DNA of 64,000 bases, from contig NZ_JABWQX020000002.1 of the NCBI RefSeq assembly GCF_014268655.2, positions 394,501 through 458,500 of the forward strand, written 5' to 3'. Position 1 is the stretch's first letter, and every line of letters begins with the position of its first letter. This DNA is from Pseudomonas marvdashtae. Lineage in GTDB: Bacteria > Pseudomonadota > Gammaproteobacteria > Pseudomonadales > Pseudomonadaceae. The notes beneath the pieces were generated by a model. That model did not search any database, was not told where the DNA came from, and was given only the letters and a program-made list of their open reading frames with translations. A program made the position numbers and the translations under genes. Below are positions 29,513-37,314 of the stretch, in pieces.

Positions 29513-30235
29513 ATGAAAAAGACCCTCGTAGTTTTGTCGATCGCTTCCCTGTTCACTTCGGTTGTCGCTCAGGCAGATACCGGTTACATCAACGTTCGCC
29601 ATCAATACGCTGAAAAGACCCGCATGCACGCCGACCGCGCCAAGTTCGGCATTAGGCTGGATAACGGCGTGGGCCTGGAAGGCGAACTCAAATACAAGAC
29701 CGCCGGTGACCGGCAGGACGTCGCCTTCGACAATACCGTCGGCAGCGGTCATGAATTTACCGTCAACTACCAGCACAAGATCAATGATCGCTGGATGTTG
29801 ACGCCCTCGTTGGCGCTGGACAGCGATGAGGAATCCACCACCTACAAATTGGGATTGCGCCTGGGCTACCGCGTGAGCAAGGAGCTGAGCATCGCCGGTC
29901 GCTACCGTTTGGATTCAGCCAAGCTGGACCGCGACAAGATCGACCGTGACGTGCCGCACAATGGGCAGGACGATCAAACGGTCAACCGTTACGATGTCTA
30001 TATCAACTATGGTCCCCGAGGACCGTGGGCCTATGAATATCAATTGACTTACTTCGATGCCGACTACATTCGCTATAACGGCGGCACCGATGATTATGAA
30101 CAGAACGCCGTGGTCAAATACCAGTGGGATAAACGCTGGGCGCCGTTCTTTGAAGTGGGCGATATTAAAGTCAACTCGGTCGACAGTGATCGCCAGTTGC
30201 GGCTGCGGGTGGGTGTCAAGTACAGCTTCTTCTAA
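29513..30235 (+). CDS. KdgM-type oligogalacturonate-specific porin family protein
   Basis: This 240-residue outer-membrane protein has a signal peptide (MKKTLVVLSIASLFTSVVAQA). The mature sequence opens DTGYINVRHQYAEKTRMHADRAKFGIRL, like KdgM, and ends VGVKYSFF with the terminal Phe of a barrel. Many alternating charged and aromatic strands fit a small 12-stranded channel. KdgM channels admit anionic oligosaccharides such as oligogalacturonides. A 132-base gap follows the ABC genes, so it may have its own promoter. Its place next to the importer suggests that both handle the same negatively charged sugar. Confidence 0.82.
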   Translation: MKKTLVVLSIASLFTSVVAQADTGYINVRHQYAEKTRMHADRAKFGIRLDNGVGLEGELKYKTAGDRQDVAFDNTVGSGHEFTVNYQHKINDRWMLTPSLALDSDEESTTYKLGLRLGYRVSKELSIAGRYRLDSAKLDRDKIDRDVPHNGQDDQTVNRYDVYINYGPRGPWAYEYQLTYFDADYIRYNGGTDDYEQNAVVKYQWDKRWAPFFEVGDIKVNSVDSDRQLRLRVGVKYSFF

Positions 30236-30238
30236 GTG

Positions 30239-30982
30239 TTATTCGTTGTAAAAAGCCTGTCGTCGTTGCGTTTCACACAGGCGCATGCGGCTGTTGCTCA
30301 AGTGCAAGTACATGGCCGCCCGCGCCGCATCGACGTTACCACTGGCGATGGCGTCGAAGATTTGCTGGTGTTCGGCGTTGATGCCTTGAAGATAGGCGCT
30401 GCGATCACTTTGCCCTGAGTAGGCGGAGTTCATCCGGGTGCGCGGAATCAGCTTCGTGCCCAGGTGCTTCATGATGTCGATCAGGTAGTAATTGCCGGCC
30501 GCCTTGGCGATTTTCAGATGGAACTGGAAGTCGGCGTTGATGGTGGTGCCGGATTTTTCCGGGCCTTGCAGCAACGCCTCCAGCGCCTGGGCCAGTTCGG
30601 CCAGGGCTTCGGGCGTGGCGCGTTCGGCGGCCATGCCAGCGGCCTGGACTTCCAGGCTCAGGCGAAACTCCAGCAGGTTGAGCACATCCGACAACGTGGC
30701 AATCGTCGCCGGCCCGAGGGTAAAACCTTCGGGCGCCGGCATGTCCAGCACAAACGTGCCAACGCCATGGCGCGTCTCCACCAATCCCGCCGCCTGCAAG
30801 CGCGACAGCGCCTCGCGCACCACCGAACGACTGACGCCTTCGGCTTCCATGATGTGCACTTCGGTGGGGAGCTTTTCGCCGCACTTGAGGATGCCGTCGC
30901 GCATGCGCTGGGCAAAACGGTCGACCAGGGTTTCGGCGAGGCGGCGCGGTTTGTTCAGTGGAGATAACGCTTGGTCCGTCAT
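30239..30982 (-). CDS. FadR-type GntR transcriptional regulator (1)
   Basis: This 247-residue protein has an N-terminal GntR winged helix (RFAQRMRDGILKCGEKLPTEVHIMEAEGVSRSVVREALSRLQAAGLVETRHGVGTFV, residues about 22-78) and a C-terminal helical FCD ligand-binding domain with histidines in FQFHLKIAKA and YLHLSNSRM that usually hold a metal. It is convergent with the porin, three bases away, and divergent from a second GntR gene. It is one of two candidates for binding the TTGTATG-ACGA-CATACAA site. Repression relieved by a sugar acid is the expected mode. Confidence 0.87.
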   Translation of the reverse strand: MTDQALSPLNKPRRLAETLVDRFAQRMRDGILKCGEKLPTEVHIMEAEGVSRSVVREALSRLQAAGLVETRHGVGTFVLDMPAPEGFTLGPATIATLSDVLNLLEFRLSLEVQAAGMAAERATPEALAELAQALEALLQGPEKSGTTINADFQFHLKIAKAAGNYYLIDIMKHLGTKLIPRTRMNSAYSGQSDRSAYLQGINAEHQQIFDAIASGNVDAARAAMYLHLSNSRMRLCETQRRQAFYNE

Positions 30983-31007
30983 CGGCGTGCTCTTGGGTGA
31001 TCAGCGG

Positions 31008-31050
31008 GCATTATAGTGAGTTTTAGCGCAAGGTCGCGGCTATAATGCCG
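31008..31050. promoter_or_regulatory. Divergent -10 boxes in a GCATTATAG/CTATAATGC inverted repeat
   Basis: GCATTATAG (left) and CTATAATGC (right) are perfect complements lying between the two GntR genes. Each contains TATAAT reading toward its own gene: on the minus strand at 31015-31010 and on the plus strand at 31041-31046. Good -35 hexamers are not evident. The pair would let one regulator control both divergent promoters. Confidence 0.4.
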
Positions 31051-31078
31051 CGATCGTCTGGCTTGATGGATAGGTGCA

Positions 31079-31792
31079 ATGGAGCGTGTCACAACCGATC
31101 GACGCCTGAGCATGACTCAGCAACTGGTGGTCGACCTGACGCAGCAGATACTCGCCGGCGAACTGCCCGCGGGCAGCAAGTTGCCGACCGAACAGGTGAT
31201 CATCAAGGAGCGCGGCGTCAGTCGGACCGTGGTGCGTGAAGCCATGTCCCGGCTCCAGGCCGAAGGCTTGGTCGAAACCCGTCATGGCATCGGCACCTTC
31301 GTCGTCGACACCGCCCGCCCAGGCGATTTCCAAGGCAGCAAACACGTCAAGGGCGGTGCCTACGACGCGCTGGCGGTCATCGAACTGCGCCTGAGCCTGG
31401 AAGTAGAAGCGGCCGCCATCGCCGCGCAACGCGCCACGCCGGAGCAGTTGCAGGCAATGCGTGAAGCGCTCGACGCCGCGAACGCTATTGACGCAATGGA
31501 TGAGGAAAGCGCCAGGATGGATTTCGAATTCCACCTGCTAATCGCCCAATGCACCGGCAACAGTTTTTTTATCGACGCAATGACACACGTGGGCAATACG
31601 CTGATCGCGGTAGTGCAACAGGCCGGGCCGGCTGTGACGTTGGAAAATCGAGCGCTGGTGGTGCGTGAGCGGGAGCAGATCTACGCGGCATTGGCGCGAC
31701 AGGATGGCGAAGCAGCGCGGGCGTCGATGCGGTTGCATCTGATCAATATGCTGCAGCGGGTTCGCGGTGTGGTCGAGGTGACGGGGGATTAA
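31079..31792 (+). CDS. FadR-type GntR transcriptional regulator (2)
   Basis: This 237-residue regulator of the same subfamily as its divergent neighbour has the winged helix LTQQILAGELPAGSKLPTEQVIIKERGVSRTVVREAMSRLQAEGLVETRHGIGTFVVD at about residues 20-78 and a FCD domain with metal-type histidines in DFEFHLLIAQC and SMRLHLINML. The two proteins align through their whole length, so they are probable paralogues. Having two FadR-type regulators beside one uptake cluster suggests separate control of the TRAP and ABC arms or cross-regulation. The effector is not known. Confidence 0.87.
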   Translation: MERVTTDRRLSMTQQLVVDLTQQILAGELPAGSKLPTEQVIIKERGVSRTVVREAMSRLQAEGLVETRHGIGTFVVDTARPGDFQGSKHVKGGAYDALAVIELRLSLEVEAAAIAAQRATPEQLQAMREALDAANAIDAMDEESARMDFEFHLLIAQCTGNSFFIDAMTHVGNTLIAVVQQAGPAVTLENRALVVREREQIYAALARQDGEAARASMRLHLINMLQRVRGVVEVTGD

Positions 31793-31810
31793 CTTCCACC
31801 ACAGGTCACT

Positions 31811-31834
31811 GTGAGCGAGCTTGCTCGCGATGAT
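31811..31834. repeat. Short REP-like palindrome
   Basis: GAGCGAGC and GCTCGC around TT form a palindrome of the GTGAGCGAGCTTGCTCGCGATGATG class commonly seen between Pseudomonas genes. It lies between the GntR gene and the convergent AbiE-like pair. Confidence 0.6.
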
Positions 31835-31877
31835 GCCGTCGCATTCAAAATTACCGGGCCAGACAGCCCGCTGATGT

Positions 31878-32639
31878 TCAAGCGAGACTGAAGGCTTCTT
31901 GAATGGTCTTGATCAAACGGTCTCCGTCCACTCCTTTATAGGCTTTAGGATTTGAGGCGAGCTCAGCAGGCACCTGGTTAAGAAACGACTTCAAATCGAG
32001 CGCCAATCGTTCCGGTAACTGAGCCATTCCCTCAGTAAGACTGACAGCCAGTACGATCACATCCCTGAAATGTTTTTTGATATCGCGACTGTCCACGGCG
32101 ATACCCTGCTCAAGCTGCGCCTTCTTGTTGAGCCAGGCATGGGCTTTGAGGGGAACGAGCCGATCGGCACCGATGTGGCTGATCTCGCGGGTATGATCGA
32201 CGCCGGCCAGGAGAAATTTGTAGTACTCATCATCCAGGATAATCGCAGACAGGCTGGCGGCTTGTTCTTCCACTGGAATCTTGGTCATTCGGGCTGCTTC
32301 TTCGTGTTCCAGGCCGTCCGGGACACGGGAAAACAGCTCGATCTGAACGGGAAAGGATTTGTCCTCAGGATTCTGGAAACGATAGAAAACCGGAGAGTCC
32401 CCTTCGCTGCCGCCATTCTGGCGAATGGTGTAGCCACCGTCCCTGATGAATCTCCAGAACTGCCCGACGAACTTACGATCAAGGGCTTCGATGATCAGTA
32501 CGATATCCAGATCCTTGGTCGGTCGAAATGCCTCACCCAGTTCCTCCATGGCAATCGAGGCGGCCACCCCGCCGATCAGAACGTAACTGCCCTGGAAGTC
32601 CTTGAAGTACTCTCGAAACCGGTCGACACCCACTACCAT
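31878..32639 (-). CDS. AbiEii-like nucleotidyltransferase
   Basis: The 253-residue protein has a polymerase-beta-type nucleotidyltransferase start: YVLIGGVAASIAMEELG at about residue 17, then FRPTKDLDIVLIIEAL, whose DLD carries the metal-binding acidic pair. The C-terminal half is helical. In abortive-infection and toxin-antitoxin systems of the AbiE class, such a protein is the toxin and is encoded after a winged-helix partner, which is the order here (overlap of seven bases with the upstream gene). GC content looks lower than in the flanking metabolic genes, suggesting transfer. A phage-defence role is inference. Confidence 0.68.
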   Translation of the reverse strand: MVVGVDRFREYFKDFQGSYVLIGGVAASIAMEELGEAFRPTKDLDIVLIIEALDRKFVGQFWRFIRDGGYTIRQNGGSEGDSPVFYRFQNPEDKSFPVQIELFSRVPDGLEHEEAARMTKIPVEEQAASLSAIILDDEYYKFLLAGVDHTREISHIGADRLVPLKAHAWLNKKAQLEQGIAVDSRDIKKHFRDVIVLAVSLTEGMAQLPERLALDLKSFLNQVPAELASNPKAYKGVDGDRLIKTIQEAFSLA

Positions 32640-33775
32640 TTCACGTTCTCCATCATTTCATCCAGACACATTTGTATGCGTTCATCATGGTCATCCTTGA
32701 GGCTCAGGTAGAGGGAAAAAGGATCTACTGTTCCATCGGCGATGTTGCTGCACGGTGGTTCATAACTCCAAAGCTGGATACAACACTCGGCATGGTTTTG
32801 CGGCACTTCACGATAGGGCGCGGTGGCCTCGAGTTTCGACTGGGCCGTTTTTGAGGTTGAGCCCCAAGCGCCGAACGTTTTCCCGTATGCCGCATTCATT
32901 GCAGGTTGCGCGCGTGTTCGAATCCGATCGAACTGCGCTGCAGTCAATGCGAAGTGAGTAACTTTCGGACTGGCGAGAAGGCTCATCTGCGCCAGCGCTG
33001 TTTCTCCTGCCAGCAACATTGGCGTGTCAAACGCCTCCGGGATTGCGTTGAGCCACAGTGTTTTTTTGACCGGCGTGCGCATGGCATCTTTCGCCTTTTC
33101 CCAGGTTTCCTTGGGCGATAAATGAAAAAGGATCGCGGCTTCGCCCAGTTCCTTTCCAGGCTTAACAATGTCCAAGTCGGTCAGTTCCTTGATCGCTCGG
33201 GTGACGGTCATTTTTGCGTAGGAGAGAGACTGCTCGAAGGCCGCGCGAGTGGCCAGTAGCGGGTGATGCCATCCTTTGATCAGATATTGAATCAGCATGG
33301 CTTGGGTGGCGGGACTCAGGACCTGAGGTTTTTCCAGGCGCTGGCGATAGTATTCGCGCAAATCCATGCCAAAGGCCGGTAAAAAAAGTTGATTACCTGG
33401 CACGATGAACTGGACGCCTTTTTCCACCAGCCTCTTGCGGTCATAACTGGGAAGCGTGTCGGTGACAAAAATCATCAGCTCGCCGGTCTCAGGCAACTTG
33501 TCGTGTGCCTGAAGGTTGTGGATGGCCTGGATGTGCTTGGCGACATCCGCAACGCTGGCTTCGCGCTTTGGGCGTTCCTTCAGGATGAGACACTGGGCAT
33601 TGAAGATATTCGTGATGAAAAATTCGTATCGGTCACGTAGCGCGTAAGGAAGGGCCTTGACATGTTCCCAAGGTTTTAAGCGCAGCTTCAGGCCAAGCAC
33701 GTTTTCTACATAGATTTTCAGATCAATCAGATCAGGTCTTTGCGCGAGTTCATGGTCTTGGCGGATAACAGTCAT
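32633..33775 (-). CDS. Unknown protein with winged-helix-like region, partner of the AbiEii-like gene
   Basis: This 380-residue protein has no signal or membrane segment. The middle portion, RAAFEQSLSYAKMTVTRAIKELTDLDIVKP at about residues 184-213, resembles a winged helix. The C-terminal part (AQFDRIRTRAQPAMNAAYGKTFGAWGS and later CIQLWSYEPPCS) has no family I recognise. The gene's 3' end overlaps the nucleotidyltransferase start by seven bases, so both are made together. By position and length it is comparable to AbiEi-type antitoxin/regulators, but it is longer and that assignment is tentative. Confidence 0.55.
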   Translation of the reverse strand: MTVIRQDHELAQRPDLIDLKIYVENVLGLKLRLKPWEHVKALPYALRDRYEFFITNIFNAQCLILKERPKREASVADVAKHIQAIHNLQAHDKLPETGELMIFVTDTLPSYDRKRLVEKGVQFIVPGNQLFLPAFGMDLREYYRQRLEKPQVLSPATQAMLIQYLIKGWHHPLLATRAAFEQSLSYAKMTVTRAIKELTDLDIVKPGKELGEAAILFHLSPKETWEKAKDAMRTPVKKTLWLNAIPEAFDTPMLLAGETALAQMSLLASPKVTHFALTAAQFDRIRTRAQPAMNAAYGKTFGAWGSTSKTAQSKLEATAPYREVPQNHAECCIQLWSYEPPCSNIADGTVDPFSLYLSLKDDHDERIQMCLDEMMENVKW

Positions 33776-33798
33776 AGTCGTTCTTCCGTATCACGATT

Positions 33799-33936
33799 TC
33801 AACACGGTATCAGAGATATTGGTACTGTGCAAAAATCTTGATATTTCCTCGCGCCCGCAGCGCCTCGGTCGTATTCGGCGTTTGCCTCGGGCGTAAAGTT
33901 GAAGCCCTTGCCACATATGGCATAACCGCTGTTCAT
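33799..33936 (-). pseudogene. Small ORF or gene remnant
   Basis: An open frame of 45 codons, MNSGYAICGKGFNFTPEANA followed by EYDRGAAGARKYQDFC, reads toward the AbiE-like pair. The frame continues upstream without an ATG to an AAGGAG about 22 bases before. Residue composition looks protein-like, but no family is recognised and it could be the tail of a deleted gene. It lies just after the aceE hairpin. Confidence 0.25.
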
Positions 33937-33964
33937 GTTGGTGCGCAGGTAGACCTGCTCCTTT

Positions 33965-34001
33965 CGCTTGCAGCGGCGCCCAAATGACGCCGCTGCAAGC
34001 G
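33965..34001 (-). terminator. Strong hairpin downstream of aceE
   Basis: CGCTTGCAGCGGCG (33965-33978) and CGCCGCTGCAAGCG (33988-34001) form a perfect 14-bp stem with a nine-base loop, eight bases past the aceE stop. There is no T-run on the exit side, so it is a stem of terminator type but not canonical. Confidence 0.55.
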
Positions 34002-34008
34002 AGCGGAG

Positions 34009-36678
34009 TCAAACCGCCGCCGGGTTCTGTTTCTCCGGGTCAATGCCATAAAGTGCAATCGCCTCGGCGACCTTTTCCCTCGGTATTTCCCCGTCATCGG
34101 CCAGCGCTTTCAAAGCGGCCAGCGCGATGAAATGGCGATCCACTTCGAAAAATCTGCGCAGCGATTCGCGAGTGTCCGATTGGCCGAAACCGTCGGTGCC
34201 GAGGGCTACGAAGCGTCGTTTTGGCACGAACGGACGGATCTGGTCGGCGAATATTTTCATGTAGTCGGTCGCGACCACTACCGGGCCCTGTTTGTCCTGC
34301 AGGCAACTTTCCACGTAACCGATACGCGGCGCATGTTCCGGATGCAATAGATTCCAGCGTTCGGCATCCTGCCCGTCCCGACGCAGTTCGGTCAGGCTGG
34401 TGACGCTCCAGACCTCGCTGCTGACGCCGAAATCCTGCTCCAGCAACAGCGCTGCCGCTACCACTTCCTGCAGGATCGATCCGCAGCCCATCAGCTGCAC
34501 GTGCTTGCCCTCGATGGGCTGTTCAGGCGCCGAGAGTCGGTACATGCCTTTGAGAATGCCTTGCTCGGCGCCCTCGGGCATCGGCGGATGGGCGTAGTTT
34601 TCGTTCAGCAGCGTGATGTAGTAATAAATGTCCTCGTCCTCGGCGTACATCCGCCGCATGCCATCCTGGATGATCACCGCCAATTCGTAGGCGTAGGTCG
34701 GGTCGTAGGACACGCAGCAGGGAATGGTCGAGGACAGCACATGGCTGTGACCGTCGTCATGTTGCAAGCCTTCACCCATCAGCGTGGTCCGGCCGGACGT
34801 GGCGCCGAGCAGGAAACCCCGGGCGCGAGCGTCGCCTGCCGCCCAGGCGAGATCGCCGACGCGCTGGAAGCCGAACATTGAGTAGAAGATGTAGAACGGC
34901 ACCGTCATCACGCCATGGGTGCTGTAGGAAGTGCTCGCCGCGATCCAGGAAGAAATCCCGCCGGACTCGTTCAACCCTTCCTGCATGATCTGGCCGTCCC
35001 GGGCTTCCTTGTAATAGCTCAGTTGGCCGGCATCCTGAGGCGTGTACAACTGGCCGACGTGGGAGTGGATACCGATCTGGCGGAACAGGCTTTCCATGCC
35101 GAAAGTGCGTGATTCGTCAGGGACGATGGGCACGATCAGCTTGCCGATGTTCGGGTCCTTGAGCAGCGTGCCGAGGATGCGCACGAAGGCCATGGTGGTC
35201 GAAATCGCCCGCTCGCCGGTGCCTTTGAGCTGGGTATCCAGCGTCGCCAAGGGCGGGATCTGCAAAGGCTCCACCGCACTGAATCGGGCAGGCACGTACC
35301 CGCCCAGTTGCGTGCGTCGGGCTTGCAGGTAAAGCGCCTCGACGCTGTCGGCCGTCGGCTTGAGGTAGGGCATGTCGCCCAATTGATCGTCGCTGAGGTC
35401 CAGGCCGAAGCGATCGCGGAACGCCTTGACCGCGTCGTCGCCCATCTTCTTGAGCTGGTGATTGATGTTCTGGCCTTCACCGGCTTCACCCATGCCGAAG
35501 CCCTTCACAGTCTTGGCCAGAATAACCGTCGGCCCGCCGGTGTGACGCATGGCGGCGGCATAGGCGTTGTAGACCTTTTCGGGATCGTGGCCGCCGCGCG
35601 ACAGCTTCCAGATATCGTCATCGCTCAAGTCGCTGACCAGCTCCAGCAGCTCGGGGTATTTGCCGAAGAAATGCTCCCGTACATAGGCGCCATTCTGGGA
35701 TTTGTAGTTCTGATAGTCGCCATCGACGCACTCCATCATCCGCTGGCGCAGCAGGCCGGTCTTGTCCTTCTCCAGCAGGGCATCCCAACCGCTACCCCAG
35801 ATCACCTTGATGACGTTCCAGCCGGCCGCGCGGTACAGGCTTTCGAATTCCTGGATCACCTTGCTGTTGCCGCGCACCGGCCCGTCCAGGCGCTGCAGGT
35901 TGCAGTTGACGACAAAAATGATGTTGTCGAGCTTCTCCCGACCGGCAAGGGAAATTGCCGCAAGGGATTCCGGTTGGTCCATTTCGCCGTCGCCGAGAAA
36001 CGCCCAGACTTTACGTCCCTGATGTTCCTTCAGTCCGCGATCCTCCAGGTAGCGCATGAACCGTGCCTGGTACGCGGCGGTGATCGGTCCGAGGCCCATG
36101 GATACCGTCGGGAATTGCCAGAAGTCCGGCATGAGCCTTGGGTGCGGGTAGGACGAGATGCCGTCGCGATCGGTCTCGCGGCGGAAGTTGTCCAGTTGTT
36201 CTTCGCTCAGACGACCTTCCAGATAGGCGCGTCCATAGATGCCCGGCGAGGAATGGCCCTGGATATACACCATGTCGCCACCGAACTGCTCGGTGCGTCC
36301 ACGGAAGAAGTGTTCGAAGCCGACGTCATACAGGACCGCCGCCGAGGCGTAGGAGGCGATGTGCCCGCCCACGTTCGAATGCTTGCCGGCGCGCAGCACC
36401 ATGGCCAGCGCGTTCCAGCGAATATAGGCGTTGATCCGGCGCTCTACGGCCAGGTCGCCGGGGTACGGCTGCTGACGGTCGACCGGGATGGTATTGACGT
36501 AGGGCGTGGTGACTCGCCCATAAAAATCGCCATGGCGGTTGGCGTCGAAATCCAGCATCTGGTCAATCAGGTAGTGGGCGCGAGACCGTCCTTCGACGCT
36601 CGCCACCGATTCAATGGATTCGAGCCATTCGCGAGTTTCTTGTGGATCCTCGTCGAGAAACATGGATTGTTGTGCCAT
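34009..36678 (-). CDS. aceE: Pyruvate dehydrogenase E1 component, homodimeric type (additional copy)
   Basis: The 889-residue E1 enzyme is full length. The thiamine diphosphate motif is intact (FLGDGEMDQPESLAAISLAG ... NCNLQRLDGPVRGN, about residues 231-270). Catalytic-loop landmarks GEGQNINHQLKK and IVPDESRTFGMESLFRQ are present. It oxidatively decarboxylates a 2-oxo acid and acylates E2. I chose the ATG at 36678, which has CAGGAGAC upstream; 35 further in-frame codons have no support. There is no aceF or lpd beside it, so it is a stand-alone paralogue divergent from a MarR regulator. It may use the main complex's E2, or act on 2-oxobutyrate as reported for MdeC-like E1. Confidence 0.92.
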   Translation of the reverse strand: MAQQSMFLDEDPQETREWLESIESVASVEGRSRAHYLIDQMLDFDANRHGDFYGRVTTPYVNTIPVDRQQPYPGDLAVERRINAYIRWNALAMVLRAGKHSNVGGHIASYASAAVLYDVGFEHFFRGRTEQFGGDMVYIQGHSSPGIYGRAYLEGRLSEEQLDNFRRETDRDGISSYPHPRLMPDFWQFPTVSMGLGPITAAYQARFMRYLEDRGLKEHQGRKVWAFLGDGEMDQPESLAAISLAGREKLDNIIFVVNCNLQRLDGPVRGNSKVIQEFESLYRAAGWNVIKVIWGSGWDALLEKDKTGLLRQRMMECVDGDYQNYKSQNGAYVREHFFGKYPELLELVSDLSDDDIWKLSRGGHDPEKVYNAYAAAMRHTGGPTVILAKTVKGFGMGEAGEGQNINHQLKKMGDDAVKAFRDRFGLDLSDDQLGDMPYLKPTADSVEALYLQARRTQLGGYVPARFSAVEPLQIPPLATLDTQLKGTGERAISTTMAFVRILGTLLKDPNIGKLIVPIVPDESRTFGMESLFRQIGIHSHVGQLYTPQDAGQLSYYKEARDGQIMQEGLNESGGISSWIAASTSYSTHGVMTVPFYIFYSMFGFQRVGDLAWAAGDARARGFLLGATSGRTTLMGEGLQHDDGHSHVLSSTIPCCVSYDPTYAYELAVIIQDGMRRMYAEDEDIYYYITLLNENYAHPPMPEGAEQGILKGMYRLSAPEQPIEGKHVQLMGCGSILQEVVAAALLLEQDFGVSSEVWSVTSLTELRRDGQDAERWNLLHPEHAPRIGYVESCLQDKQGPVVVATDYMKIFADQIRPFVPKRRFVALGTDGFGQSDTRESLRRFFEVDRHFIALAALKALADDGEIPREKVAEAIALYGIDPEKQNPAAV

Positions 36679-36767
36679 CGTTGTCGTCTCCTGGACAGTG
36701 CAGCAGCACCGAGTCGTTTGGTGCCTGACTAAGGGGCGTGGGTCGACGCCAACCTTCAAGAATGTTT

Positions 36768-36827
36768 GTAGTTGCAATTGCAACTACGTGCGAGAACTTA
36801 GCCTGTCGCGCGCTACAATTGCAACTA
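36768..36827. promoter_or_regulatory. MarR-type operators between aceE and the MarR gene
   Basis: GTAGTTGCAATTGCAACTAC (36768-36787) is a perfect 20-bp palindrome. A second partial copy, TACAATTGCAACTA (36814-36827), shares CAATTGCAACTA. Both lie in the divergent intergenic region, the usual site for MarR dimers. A related ATTGCA-AA-TGCAAT is found at 38472 before the GST and E1-like genes. Confidence 0.7.
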
Positions 36828-36853
36828 AATCGATCTCATGAAAAAGGTGATGC

Positions 36854-37306
36854 ATGTCTTCCAGCGAGCCGGATACCTGGTTCAGATTCGTCAGGGCGCA
36901 CCGCTGCCTGATCCGCGAAATCGAGCGTCGGCTAGCCGCCGCCGGGTTGCCGGCCTACGCTTGGTACGACGCGTTGTGGGGCTTGGAAAGCGGCCCCGAC
37001 GGAACCCGGCGCATGAACGAATTGGCAGATGTCATGGCTATCGAGCGCTACAATCTCACTCGCCTGGTGGACCGCTTGGAGGCTGAGGGCCTGGTCACCC
37101 GCAGCCGCGCCAGCGATGACGGCAGAGGTGCGTATGCCGCCATCACCGAGAGCGGAAAAGTGCTGCGCAAAAAGATGTGGCAAATCTACGAAGGGACGGT
37201 GGATGAATTGTTCCTGTCGCAGTTCGACGACGAACAGCAGCGGGTTTTCAGCGAGGCGCTGGAGCGTGCGGCCAGCGCAGCGCGCAATAGTGGGCGGGCG
37301 AAGTGA
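36854..37306 (+). CDS. MarR family transcriptional regulator
   Basis: This 150-residue protein has the MarR winged helix: MNELADVMAIERYNLTRLVDRLEAEGLVTRSRASDDGRGAYAAITESG spans residues about 57-104, with the usual DDGR wing. Dimerisation helices flank it. It is divergent from the extra aceE gene and its stop lies eight bases from the end of the convergent E1-like gene. The 20-bp palindrome in the shared upstream region is the likely binding site, making it an autoregulated repressor of aceE. The ligand is not known. Confidence 0.87.
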   Translation: MSSSEPDTWFRFVRAHRCLIREIERRLAAAGLPAYAWYDALWGLESGPDGTRRMNELADVMAIERYNLTRLVDRLEAEGLVTRSRASDDGRGAYAAITESGKVLRKKMWQIYEGTVDELFLSQFDDEQQRVFSEALERAASAARNSGRAK

Positions 37307-37314
37307 GGCGTTGC

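Noticed and set aside
33791..34012. 73-codon minus-strand frame after aceE
   Set aside because: It runs through the strong hairpin and has a biased composition. The alternative frame reported as a remnant looks more protein-like, though that too is weak.
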